64,000 nt of DNA, taken from assembly GCF_004959775.1 (NCBI RefSeq), contig NZ_SJZG01000004.1, positions 169,196 to 233,195 on the forward strand. Reading direction: 5' to 3'. Positions within the stretch are counted from its first letter, which is position 1. Every line of letters begins with the position of its first letter. This document shows, one piece after another, positions 42,115-50,240 of the stretch. The stretch comes from Agromyces sp. H66 (GTDB lineage Bacteria > Actinomycetota > Actinomycetes > Actinomycetales > Microbacteriaceae). A model generated the notes under the pieces. The model worked only from the letters and a program-made list of their open reading frames with translations, was not told the DNA's origin and searched no databases. The position numbers and the translations under genes were made by a program.

Positions 42115-43775
42115 TGCATCGGGTACGGAGGTTCTTCGCGCGATCAGATGTGCGCATCGGCGCCACGGTCGCGGTCGGCGCGGGACTACTGCTGTCGGCA
42201 GCTAGGGATCGCTTTCCCGCCCTTGGGGTGGTCGCGTCGTGGATTATCGGGTTGGCGCTTCTGGTCCTCGTGGCAGCCCTTGCTGAACTCGCTCACGGCC
42301 GTCGTCGACACATGACTCCTGCCGAGCATCGCTGGTACTACGAGCATCGAAACGGCAAGCCGGCGAACCTCTACTGGCCCGGCCATTTCATTCCGGTGCA
42401 ACGGGCGCCGGTACGGCCGTGGCTCATTGAAGGTCTCGTGGTCGCCACGGCCGTCTCGTTTGGGCTCGCGAACGTGCGTTGGGGGAGTCCGCCAGCAACA
42501 CACGCATGGGTGTCGTTGACCTTCCTGCTGGGCATCAGTTCTGCGATCGCGGCATATCGCAGGTTCGTCTCGCGCAATCGAAGCATGTCACAGGCCGAAC
42601 GGGTGCTGTTCTCAGCGGATCCGGCTCAGAAGCCGTCGTTCCTCTACTGGCCAGGAGAACCGGTTCCCAGTCGTGATCCTGCGCCGTGGTCCGAGACGCC
42701 CCTGGTGTTGGTGCCGCGACGGATCATCGCCGCGTACAGCGAGCGACCACGCCGCGTCATGTCGGCAATCGCCATCGTCGTGATCTCGCTCATAGCGCTC
42801 TCCGGTGTCGTACTCACTGCCGCTCCGGCCGCTGCTGACGAAGCGACGGTGACGCGCATCGTCGACGGCGACACGTTGGAGGTCCGACTGAACGGGGAGA
42901 TCCGGCGCGTTCGGCTGCTGAACATCGATACCCCCGAACTCGGCCGCGACGGGCGCGAAGCGGAGTGTCTGGCAGAACAAGCGAAGGACACGCTCGCGCA
43001 ACTCGTGCGCCCCGGTTCGAAGGTGCGACTGGAATATGACCGCGTCCGTGTCGATCGATACGGCCGTGTGCTAGCGGCGGTGGTCAGCGAGTCCGGCACT
43101 CTCGTGAACGCCTCAATCGCTCGGCTGGGATTCAGCGGTCCGATCTCGTACGGCGACAATATGGAGTACTTCGACGAGGTCGAGGCGGCAGACAGGATTG
43201 CACGTGAGAATGCGGCCGGTATGTACGACGCTCAGGTGGAGTGTTCTCCGGCAGCGGTCATCGCGGGCATCGCGGCACAAGTTGAAGCGCTACCGCCCAC
43301 CTTGCCACCAAGCTCTGCTGAGCTCGTAACGGTCGCTGCGACGGCTGCTGCGGTGACGGTCGCGGCAGCAACCGCACGGGCGTCATTCGAACAGATGCGA
43401 TTCCTGAGCGAATCATCGCGGAGCTATTTCATCGACGAAATCGATCGCCTCTCGAGTGCGGCGAACGCCGTCGAGCGGCGCGCCGCCGTTGAAGCCGACG
43501 TCGCGCAGGCCGCGGAAGCGGCCGCCAACGAACAGGCCGAGCGCGAGGAAGAAGCTCGCAAGGCGGCGGCTGAACGCGCAGAAGCCGAGCGTGCCGCCGC
43601 AGAACAGTCGGCACGAGAGCAGTCGGGGACGCCGGATTCGGATAGTGACGATCGGGCATCCGGTGGCGGGTACCCATCCGATATCGGCTATACCGGATGC
43701 CGCGACTACAGCGGCGTCGGCATGATCGACGACCAAGGCCGCTCCTTCGCACCCATTCCGTGCCCCCCGCGTTGA
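42111..43775 (+). CDS. Membrane-anchored staphylococcal-nuclease-like protein
   Basis: 554 residues from GTG 42111 (ATG 42114 follows directly). There are about four to five N-terminal membrane helices (between residues 17 and 240). The SNase (TNase) domain starts at TRIVDGDTLEV (about 247), with catalytic RVRLLNIDTPE (Arg and Glu) and RVDRYGRVLAAV (second Arg). An Ala/Glu-rich coiled coil (about 440-510) then leads to a Cys-containing tail GYTGCRDYSG...IPCPPR. The nuclease lies on the far side of the last helix. It overlaps hsdR by 4 nt, so it is made with the restriction subunit. I know no fixed name for this arrangement. Confidence 0.8.
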   Translation: MMHRVRRFFARSDVRIGATVAVGAGLLLSAARDRFPALGVVASWIIGLALLVLVAALAELAHGRRRHMTPAEHRWYYEHRNGKPANLYWPGHFIPVQRAPVRPWLIEGLVVATAVSFGLANVRWGSPPATHAWVSLTFLLGISSAIAAYRRFVSRNRSMSQAERVLFSADPAQKPSFLYWPGEPVPSRDPAPWSETPLVLVPRRIIAAYSERPRRVMSAIAIVVISLIALSGVVLTAAPAAADEATVTRIVDGDTLEVRLNGEIRRVRLLNIDTPELGRDGREAECLAEQAKDTLAQLVRPGSKVRLEYDRVRVDRYGRVLAAVVSESGTLVNASIARLGFSGPISYGDNMEYFDEVEAADRIARENAAGMYDAQVECSPAAVIAGIAAQVEALPPTLPPSSAELVTVAATAAAVTVAAATARASFEQMRFLSESSRSYFIDEIDRLSSAANAVERRAAVEADVAQAAEAAANEQAEREEEARKAAAERAEAERAAAEQSAREQSGTPDSDSDDRASGGGYPSDIGYTGCRDYSGVGMIDDQGRSFAPIPCPPR

Positions 43776-43853
43776 TCGCAGTATGCAACTTCCTGGGGTC
43801 GTGGATGTGTGGCGTCGAACGGAGGTGCCAAACGGGCCGAGCAGATCGGTTCC

Positions 43854-44957
43854 TCACGACGGCCGGGCGACGACGATGCGCGGATGCCTCCCCGCCACGC
43901 TCAGCGGAAGCGTTCGTACCACGTCCCAGTGCCGGCTCCCGGCGAGCGCCGGCTCCTGGCCCTCATCGACGAGGACGACGAGGAGTCCGTCGTCGCGCAG
44001 CACCCGGCGCCACTCGCTCAGCAGGTGCGGCAGTCCGTGGCGTTCGTGCACCTGCACACCCCACGGCGGGTTGCTGATGATCCGGTCGATGCTGCCGCTC
44101 GCGTCCGGCAGGGAGACCGCGTCGCCGACGCGCCACACGATGCCCGGGTGTCCATCGGCGTTGCCGGTCGCGATGCGCACGGCATCGGCGTCATGGTCGC
44201 CGCCGACATATGCGCCGTCGGGCTCCGCGTGCGCCGCCTCGATCAGGATGGTGCCGGCACCGCAGCAAGGGTCGAGAACGCGGAGGCCGGGCTCCAGCCG
44301 TGCGAGTTCGGCCATCGCGGCCGCGACCGGAGGGTGGATGCTTCCCGCCACGGTGGCGCGCCGCCACGCGCGTCGATGCAGCGGCGTGCCGCTCGCACGC
44401 AGGCCCACCCGCACGAGCGTCCCGTCCGCGGTCACGCGCCAGTCGATGGCTTCCGGCGGGGGAGCGATGCCACCCCGCCGCGAGTGGTACGCGGCTCCGA
44501 GCCGTCGCGCCAGCACCCTGCCCACGGCATCCTCGAGGTCGTGGCGGCTGTAGTTCCGTCGACCCGTGAGCGATGCCGTGGCGCTGAACACCACGTTCCG
44601 TCGGAGGTCTCGGGCGCGAAGCATCCTCACCCCGGCCGTGAGGTCGGCTCGCGCCAGCGCCGTGGACAGCGGATCGAGGCACTGCCGGCTCCGCCCCGGG
44701 TCGGGTATCGACGCGACGATCGGGAACACGTCGTCGGCGGTGCGCGGCGGGTCGGTCAGGATCGAGTCGTCACGTGGTTCCACGACGAACTGTCGCTTCG
44801 AGGCGGCGAGGACGCGATGGCCCTCGCGAGCGAGCCCGGCGGCGGTGAGCTCCTCCAGGCCGTTGACGGTGCGGACGAGGATCGAGGGAGGGGGAGTGAT
44901 GCTGCTCGGGCGCGCGCGGTCGAGCGACCGCGCCGCCTCTCGGCGGATGGCAGGCAT
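43854..44957 (-). CDS. THUMP/Trm11-like N-methyltransferase (RNA-type)
   Basis: 367 residues from ATG 44957 (GGAAG 7 nt before). The C-terminal Rossmann domain has motif I VLDPCCGAGTILIEAAH (about 239-255) and catalytic SNPPWGVQV (about 304-312), the NPPW/Y motif of amino-group methyltransferases. The N-terminal half (RTVNGLEELTAAGLA, RNYSRHDLEDAVGRVL) resembles the THUMP-associated region of tRNA/rRNA guanine N2 methyltransferases. The likely substrate is tRNA or rRNA. It borders the island on the opposite strand and may be the first core gene. Confidence 0.75.
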   Translation of the reverse strand: MPAIRREAARSLDRARPSSITPPPSILVRTVNGLEELTAAGLAREGHRVLAASKRQFVVEPRDDSILTDPPRTADDVFPIVASIPDPGRSRQCLDPLSTALARADLTAGVRMLRARDLRRNVVFSATASLTGRRNYSRHDLEDAVGRVLARRLGAAYHSRRGGIAPPPEAIDWRVTADGTLVRVGLRASGTPLHRRAWRRATVAGSIHPPVAAAMAELARLEPGLRVLDPCCGAGTILIEAAHAEPDGAYVGGDHDADAVRIATGNADGHPGIVWRVGDAVSLPDASGSIDRIISNPPWGVQVHERHGLPHLLSEWRRVLRDDGLLVVLVDEGQEPALAGSRHWDVVRTLPLSVAGRHPRIVVARPS

Positions 44958-45108
44958 GTGAGAACTTCCGGTCGGCGATTGAAGCGGCGGATGGCCGCCC
45001 CACATCGCTCGCCGCGGGCGGGGCCTCGGTCTGGCGAGCGGGTCGCTAGCCGAGGAGGAAGAACATGCGTGTCACGGAAAGCATTCTACGGTGCAGTGCC
45101 GGCCCCGC

Positions 45109-46806
45109 TCAGCCCGGGCCGCGTCGGCCGAGCATCCCCGCGAACAGGGCGTGCAGCAGCGGCGCCGCCGACGCCGCCATGAGCACGGTGCCGAAGACCG
45201 CGTCGACGGGACGGAGCAGGATGCCGCCGATGAGCAGGCCGGCGAACAGGATCGCCGAGACGACTCGCCGCCCGGTGCGCTCGAGCTGTCGGATCCGCTG
45301 GTCGAGGCGCGGCGTCTCGACGGCGAGCTTGCCGTCCTCGATCCGGGTGACCACGTCGTCGAGGCGGCGGGGCAGCCGTGCTGCGATGCCGGCGATGGAC
45401 ACGGCCTCCTGCGCGAACGCACGAACCGTACCGCCGCGTTCGTCGCGCAGCAATCGCCCGGCGTAGGGCTCGACGGCGTTCCAGATGTTGAAGTCGGGAT
45501 CGAGCGAGCTGCACATCCCCGAGGTGAGCGACATCGCACGGATGATGAGCAGGAAGTTCTCGGGAAGCTGGAACGGCAGCGCCCGCATCGTGGCGCTGAA
45601 CTCGATCGCGAATCCACGCAGCTCGCGCTCATCGAGCTGCCGGAGGTCGGCGAAACCCATACCACCGAACCGCGCGAACAGCTCGGTCATGGCCCGCTCG
45701 AGCTCCGCGGTATCGGCGGACGGCAGCAGGACGCCCAGGTCCTTGACGCTGTCGACGAGCTGGCGCCCGTTGCGCGCGGCGACCGCGATCAGGAATCGCT
45801 GCAGGCCCCGGCGCAGGGAGTCGGGGACCTCGCCCATCATGCCGAAGTCGACGAACGTCAGCGCCCAGTCTCGTCCGTCCGCGCGCGAGCCGGCGGGGAG
45901 GGGCGTGACGAAGATGTTGCCGGGGTGCGGGTCCGCGTGGAAGAAGCCGTCGACGAACAGCTGGTCGAACATCACGGGCGCGAAGTCCGCCGCCACCGCC
46001 GACGGGTCGATGCCGGCGGCGCGCAGGCCCGCGAGGTCGTTGATCTTGATCGCGGTCACGTCCTGCAGCGTGAGCACGCGCCGCGTGAGGCGCTCCCACG
46101 CGATCTCGGGCACTCGCACGCGGTCGTCGTCGGCGAACTCCTCGGCGAACCGCTCCGCGTTCAGCGCCTCGTGCAGGTAGTCGATCTCCTCGAGGCTGGT
46201 CTGTGCGAACTCCTCTACCAGCCGGGGCAGGTCCACATGGCTCGACACGAGCTTCACCCGGTTCAGCCATCCCGCCACCCTGCGCAGGGCCGCGAGGTCC
46301 ACGTCGACGATCGCCTCGATCCCCGGTCGCTGCACCTTGACGACGACGTCGGCGAACCCGGTCTCGGCCGCTTCCGCGGGCGTCAGCCGAGCACGGTGAG
46401 CCTGGCCGAGGGATGCCGCGGCGAGCGGCTCGGGGTCGAAGAATGCGTACGCGTGCTCCAGCGGCACGCCGAGTTCGGCTTCGGCGAGGGTGCGGATCTG
46501 CGCGAACTCGACGGGCGGGACCTCGTCCTGAAGTCCCTCGAGCTCCTTCGTGATCTCGGGCGGAAGCACGTCCAGTCGGGAGGACATGAACTGCCCGACC
46601 TTGATCATCAGCCCGCCGAGCGCGACCGCGAGCGTGTGGAAGTTCCGCGCGATGCGCTGGAGCCGCGCGGCCCGCCCACGCGCCGCCGGCTTCGCCAGGC
46701 CGATCCTGGGGAGGAAGATCTCGAACCACCAGGCCTGCACCATGTACCGCATGGCGAACCGCAGGAGCCGCCGGTATCGGGCGCGCGTGTGCCTGGCGTC
46801 GGCCAT
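45109..46806 (-). CDS. ABC1/UbiB-family atypical kinase
   Basis: 565 residues from ATG 46806, set by AAGGAG 5 nt upstream. UbiB-family marks are the KxGQ motif LMIKVGQFMSSR (about 70), the Ala-rich loop AAASLGQAHRA, the Lys in VVVKVQRPG, and the catalytic FFHADPHPGNIFV and FVDFGMMG. Two C-terminal transmembrane helices (about 500-555) anchor it. The family binds ATP and supports quinone or isoprenoid lipid pathways. Follows the PadR gene by 37 nt in one operon. Confidence 0.88.
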   Translation of the reverse strand: MADARHTRARYRRLLRFAMRYMVQAWWFEIFLPRIGLAKPAARGRAARLQRIARNFHTLAVALGGLMIKVGQFMSSRLDVLPPEITKELEGLQDEVPPVEFAQIRTLAEAELGVPLEHAYAFFDPEPLAAASLGQAHRARLTPAEAAETGFADVVVKVQRPGIEAIVDVDLAALRRVAGWLNRVKLVSSHVDLPRLVEEFAQTSLEEIDYLHEALNAERFAEEFADDDRVRVPEIAWERLTRRVLTLQDVTAIKINDLAGLRAAGIDPSAVAADFAPVMFDQLFVDGFFHADPHPGNIFVTPLPAGSRADGRDWALTFVDFGMMGEVPDSLRRGLQRFLIAVAARNGRQLVDSVKDLGVLLPSADTAELERAMTELFARFGGMGFADLRQLDERELRGFAIEFSATMRALPFQLPENFLLIIRAMSLTSGMCSSLDPDFNIWNAVEPYAGRLLRDERGGTVRAFAQEAVSIAGIAARLPRRLDDVVTRIEDGKLAVETPRLDQRIRQLERTGRRVVSAILFAGLLIGGILLRPVDAVFGTVLMAASAAPLLHALFAGMLGRRGPG

Positions 46807-46843
46807 GGGGACTCCTTGACGCCGACGTGCTCGCGGCACGCGG

Positions 46844-47413
46844 TCAGCCTTGGGCGAGGATCGAGTACAGCTTACGCCGGGCCTCGTCGAGCACCGCGAC
46901 CGCTTCCGTCACCTGCTCGGGAGACCCGCTGCGCGCCACCTGGGCGGCCGCCTGGGCGAGCTGGGCGCCGGCCTTCGGAATCGCGGTCGCGCTCGCGGCA
47001 TCCCGCATGCCCGGCATCTCCCAGGGAGCCGAGCGCTCTGCCGACCCCTCGGTCCCCGCTCGTCCGGTGTCGGTCAGCGAGTACGTCTTGCGGCCGCCGG
47101 ACTCCTCCGCGGTGATGAGCCCCTCGTCGGCGAGCATCTGCAGTGTCGGGTACACCGAGCCCGGGCTCGGCTTCCACATGCCGTGGCTGCGCTCCTCGAT
47201 CTCGTGGATGATCTGGTAGCCGTGCATGGGCCGCTCCGTCAGGAGCGCGAGCACGGCCGCGCGCACGTCGCCTCGCCCCATCCGGGTGCCGACGCGCTGC
47301 TCGAAGACATCTCGAAGCTGCTCCATCGCCTCCCACAGCCCGGCACCCGCTCGGCCCGCGCCCGGCCCGCGACGACGCGGCCCGAATTGATCTCCCAGGT
47401 ATGAATCGTTCAT
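46844..47413 (-). CDS. PadR-family transcriptional regulator
   Basis: 189 residues. The winged helix of the PadR family is plain (about 49-110, LLTERPMHGYQIIHEIEERSHG with KPSPGSVYPTLQMLADEGLI). A helical C-terminus follows for dimerisation. ATG 47413 is set by AAGGAGG 6 nt before. The operator-like palindrome just upstream suggests autorepression, with control of the ABC1 kinase gene as well. Confidence 0.92.
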   Translation of the reverse strand: MNDSYLGDQFGPRRRGPGAGRAGAGLWEAMEQLRDVFEQRVGTRMGRGDVRAAVLALLTERPMHGYQIIHEIEERSHGMWKPSPGSVYPTLQMLADEGLITAEESGGRKTYSLTDTGRAGTEGSAERSAPWEMPGMRDAASATAIPKAGAQLAQAAAQVARSGSPEQVTEAVAVLDEARRKLYSILAQG

Positions 47414-47449
47414 GACGACCTCCTTGCGACAGCGACCTCAGCCGTCGAT

Positions 47450-47473
47450 AGCGATATATAACGATACATCGCT
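47450..47473. promoter_or_regulatory. Operator-like palindrome upstream of padR
   Basis: AGCGATATATAA and CGATACATCGCT form a 24-bp imperfect inverted repeat (AGCGAT...ATCGCT outer arms exact). It is AT-rich within a GC-rich divergent region, 37 nt before the PadR ATG. Confidence 0.6.
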
Positions 47474-47525
47474 CAGGATGTCCACACCAGCGATGCCCGA
47501 CGTCACGACGGCGCCGCGTATCGTT

Positions 47526-47557
47526 CCGGGCGCCGGGACCTTCGGCCCGGCGCCCGG
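47526..47557. other. Perfect 12-bp hairpin in the padR/fusion-gene gap
   Basis: CCGGGCGCCGGG (47526-47537) pairs exactly with CCCGGCGCCCGG (47546-47557) around ACCTTCGG. It lies 26 nt before ATG 47584 and may stop antisense or read-through transcription. Confidence 0.5.
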
Positions 47558-47583
47558 GCGCCGCCGGGCCGCATCATGGGTGC

Positions 47584-48555
47584 ATGTCCACGAACCCGTG
47601 GTCATCGCCCGCAGGGGCGAGAGCCCGACCTGGCATGCCGGGCCGGAGGGTCGGCTACGTCGTGGCGATCGTGGTCAACGTCGTGTTCTTCCTGCTGGTG
47701 AACGTGTGGCCGACATGGCGGGTCGTGCCGTTCCTCACCGACGCGGCGCAGGAGCTCGTCGTGCTGGTGAACCTGTCGCTGATCGCCGGCCTGGTCGTGA
47801 ACGTGCTGAACCTGGCGCTCGATCTCGCGTGGGTCAAGGCGGTGGGGGAGATCATCACGTCCGTGATCGCACTGGTCGTGGTCGTACGGTTCTGGATCGT
47901 GTTCCCCTTCGCCTTTCCCGAGCCGGGGTTCGACTGGGAGCTGCTGACTCGAGTGGTGCTCGGCGTCGCGATGGCGGGCACCATCGTCAGCGTCATCGTG
48001 CAGGTCGTGGTGCTCGCGCGGCTGGATGGGACGCCGCCCTCGTACCATGGCGGGATGACCGCCCCCGAGACGCGCGACGCCCTCATCGACGCCGCCGACC
48101 TATGCCTCTCCGCCTTCGAACGCGCCGTCGACGACGTGCCCGAGGCCGAGCGCACTGCCCCGTTCGCCGGTACCGGTCGCGACCGCGACCTGCGCGACGT
48201 CGTCAACCACCTGCATGCCTGGCATGTGCTCCTGCTCGGCTGGCTCGACGCGGATGCCGCGGGCCGGTCGCCGGCATTCCCCGCCGAGGGCTACGACTGG
48301 GCATCGCTCGACGACCTCAACCTCGCCCTCCGCGACCGCTACCGCGACGTCGACCTCGAGGCGGCGCGCCGGCGCCTGCGGACCAGCCACGCCGAGGTGC
48401 TCGCTCGGCTGGCGGGCATCGAGGATGCCTCGCTGTACGACCCGTCGCGGCATCCGTGGCTTCGCGGCGCACTCGCCGAACCGGTGCACGAGTGCCTGGG
48501 CGCCCACTACGACTGGGCGATCGAGGCCGTCGGCGCCGCCCGAGCGCCGCGCTGA
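47584..48555 (+). CDS. In-frame fusion: four-helix membrane protein + ClbS/DfsB-like domain
   Basis: 323 residues. Residues about 25-150 contain four membrane helices (GYVVAIVVNVVFFLLVNVWP, LVVLVNLSLIAGLVVNVLNL and two more), seen elsewhere as a free-standing small membrane protein. From Met158 (MTAPETRDALIDAADLC) the sequence matches ClbS/DfsB (DUF1706) four-helix proteins from their normal N-terminus, through VVNHLHAWHVLLLGWL. No stop separates them. An internal ATG at 48055 has its own leaderless promoter box. ClbS-type proteins are linked to self-protection (colibactin) and metal-dependent bundles; the role here is unknown. Confidence 0.7.
   Translation: MSTNPWSSPAGARARPGMPGRRVGYVVAIVVNVVFFLLVNVWPTWRVVPFLTDAAQELVVLVNLSLIAGLVVNVLNLALDLAWVKAVGEIITSVIALVVVVRFWIVFPFAFPEPGFDWELLTRVVLGVAMAGTIVSVIVQVVVLARLDGTPPSYHGGMTAPETRDALIDAADLCLSAFERAVDDVPEAERTAPFAGTGRDRDLRDVVNHLHAWHVLLLGWLDADAAGRSPAFPAEGYDWASLDDLNLALRDRYRDVDLEAARRRLRTSHAEVLARLAGIEDASLYDPSRHPWLRGALAEPVHECLGAHYDWAIEAVGAARAPR
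48043..48048 (+). promoter_or_regulatory. Internal leaderless -10 box (TACCAT) for the ClbS-like part
   Basis: TACCAT, exactly 6 nt, then ATG 48055, inside the open frame of the fusion gene. The spacing is the same as at many true starts in the window. Confidence 0.5.
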
Positions 48556-48605
48556 TCGCGGTGGGCGGCGGGATCCCCCCAGGAACATCCCGCCGCCCGG
48601 CCCGC

Positions 48606-49292
48606 CTACGCGCCGTCGCCGCTGAGTCGGAACGGCACGGTGACGATGTTCGAGGCGACGCCGATCTGCTGAAGGTCGTGCTTGTCGACCACGCCGTCTC
48701 CGTTCGCGTCGGGGACGACCGCCGGCGCGTCGTCGAAGACGCCGTTGCCGTCGAGGTCGTCGACCACGGCCACCGTCAGGACGGTGTCGACGTCCTCGCC
48801 GGCGATCGGGGCACCGACGAGCCACGTGTCCCAGATCTCGGCGGCTCCCTCGGATCGATCGGTGACCCCGGTCAGGTTGAACAGGTTTGCGAGGTTGGTG
48901 CCGGGCCCCGAGAATCCGGGCCGGGTGCTGCTCGTCGTCGAGGTCAACACGACGAGTCCGGGCAGCCGGTCGTCGGCGCCCGTCGAGAAGGTGCCCGGGA
49001 ACGGCGCGATGTCGTTGTGTGCCGCGGGGCCGGTCAGTTGGAGCCCGGAGAAGCCGGCCGTCGTGAGTCCGTCGCGATACTCCAGCGAGAGGTCGACGAA
49101 CCAGCCGGCACCGTCGATGCCCGCGACGTCGCCGCGGCTGGGCGCGAGCACGTCCACGTGGACGGGGGCGTCGTTCGGGTTGCCTCGGTCGGCTGGCGGC
49201 CCGCCGAATGCCGATGCGGGAGCGGTCGAGACGATCGCGCCGGCGACGAGTGCTCCGGCGGCGATCGCGAGACGAGTGGTGGTCGTGTTCAC
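48606..49292 (-). CDS. Secreted protein with calcium-loop-like motifs, unknown
   Basis: 228 residues from GTG 49292 (AAGGAAG 5 nt upstream). A Sec signal peptide (about 1-28) ends STAPASA. The mature part has two DxDGxG-type loops, DLDGNGVFDD (about 178) and DANGDGVVDKHDL (about 195), resembling dockerin/EF-hand calcium loops. The rest is beta-rich. No family is recognised. Divergent from the hydrolase gene. Confidence 0.75.
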   Translation of the reverse strand: MNTTTTRLAIAAGALVAGAIVSTAPASAFGGPPADRGNPNDAPVHVDVLAPSRGDVAGIDGAGWFVDLSLEYRDGLTTAGFSGLQLTGPAAHNDIAPFPGTFSTGADDRLPGLVVLTSTTSSTRPGFSGPGTNLANLFNLTGVTDRSEGAAEIWDTWLVGAPIAGEDVDTVLTVAVVDDLDGNGVFDDAPAVVPDANGDGVVDKHDLQQIGVASNIVTVPFRLSGDGA

Positions 49293-49403
49293 GGGATCTT
49301 CCTTCGTTCGAATTCCACGTGGGGCGGCTCTCGTGTCCGTCCCTTCCCGTACCACGACACGCACGGCGATTTCGTTCACCGACACGCTGCGGAACGACTC
49401 GCA

Positions 49404-49409
49404 TAGGCT
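49404..49409 (+). promoter_or_regulatory. Leaderless -10 box (TAGGCT) of the hydrolase gene
   Basis: TAGGCT, 6 nt, then ATG 49416. Confidence 0.55.
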
Positions 49410-49415
49410 GGCCGC

Positions 49416-50237
49416 ATGGCCGACACGACCCCCACCGATCCCGGTTTCGCGATCGCCGTGGCGCAGTTCGCGCCGGGCGACGACCGCGCGGCGAACCTCG
49501 CCGAGATCGAGCGGCTGGCCGCGCTCGCCGTCGCGCGCGGCGCGCGGCTCGTCGTCTTCCCCGAGTACTCGAGCTACTTCACGCCGACGCCCGACGAGAC
49601 GTGGCTGGATGCCGCCGAGCCCGTCGGCGGCGCGTTCACGACCGCGCTCGCCGCGCTCGCGGATCGGCTCGGCGCGCACCTCGTGGCCGGCATGATCGAG
49701 CGGCTCGAGGGCGAGCGCCGGGTCGCGAACTCCGTGGTCGCGGTCGCGCCGGGTGAGGTCGTCGCGCGCTACCGCAAGCTCCACCTCTACGATGCGTTCG
49801 GGCAGCGAGAGTCCGAGTGGGTGGCGCCGGGGGAGGTCGCCGCTCCCGAGGTCTTCGAGGCGCGCGGCATCCGTTTCGGCCTGCAGACCTGCTACGACGC
49901 GCGCTTCCCCGAGGTGACCCGGCGCGTCGTCGACGCGGGCGCCGATGTCGTGTGCATGCCCGCGGAGTGGGTGCGCGGCCCGCTGAAGGAGGCGCACTGG
50001 CGGGTGCTCACGACCGCGCGGGCGCTCGAGAACACGGTGTACGTCGCCGCGGCCGACCATGCCCCGCCGGTCGGCGCCGGCAACAGCATGATCGTCGACC
50101 CGATGGGCGTCGAGGTCGCGACGATCGGCGAGGTGACGGATGTCGCGGTCGCGTGGATCTCGCGCGAGCGCATCGAGGCGGTGCGGCGCGTGAACCCGGC
50201 GCTCGAACTGCGCCGGTTCCGCGTCACCGAGCGCTGA
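49416..50237 (+). CDS. Carbon-nitrogen hydrolase (nitrilase superfamily)
   Basis: 273 residues. The Glu-Lys-Cys triad is visible: Glu50 in VVFPEYSSY, Lys121 in ARYRKLHLYD and Cys159 in GLQTCYDARFPE. This matches nit1/omega-amidase-like nitrilase branches that hydrolyse C-N bonds of small amides, such as deaminated glutathione. Cytoplasmic. Start set by the leaderless box. Converges with the aminotransferase gene (3-nt gap), and a transaminase/omega-amidase pairing would make chemical sense. Confidence 0.88.
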   Translation: MADTTPTDPGFAIAVAQFAPGDDRAANLAEIERLAALAVARGARLVVFPEYSSYFTPTPDETWLDAAEPVGGAFTTALAALADRLGAHLVAGMIERLEGERRVANSVVAVAPGEVVARYRKLHLYDAFGQRESEWVAPGEVAAPEVFEARGIRFGLQTCYDARFPEVTRRVVDAGADVVCMPAEWVRGPLKEAHWRVLTTARALENTVYVAAADHAPPVGAGNSMIVDPMGVEVATIGEVTDVAVAWISRERIEAVRRVNPALELRRFRVTER

Positions 50238-50240
50238 GGG

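Larger units (their letters stand above)
32272..43853. other. Accessory island: extended type I restriction-modification locus
   Basis: Seven plus-strand genes (hsdM, hsdS, GIY-YIG/DUF4357, winged-helix nucleotidyltransferase, AlbA_2/GHKL ATPase, hsdR, membrane thermonuclease) occupy the space between tRNA-fMet and a minus-strand methyltransferase gene. Lower GC and looser codon use in hsdS and the thermonuclease gene suggest foreign origin. No integrase or obvious repeat of the tRNA 3' end was found, so the mode of arrival is open. The 146 nt ahead of hsdM contain a CCACATGTGG palindrome (32344-32353) that may belong to its promoter. Confidence 0.7.

Noticed and set aside
43776-43853. Search for a copy of the tRNA-fMet 3' end as a right attachment site
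   Set aside because: No stretch matching ggttcaaatcctgc was found in the gap.
45046-45084. 12-codon minus-strand ORF between the ABC1 kinase and methyltransferase genes
   Set aside because: Too short and without a ribosome-binding site; only noted because it begins with hydrophobic residues.
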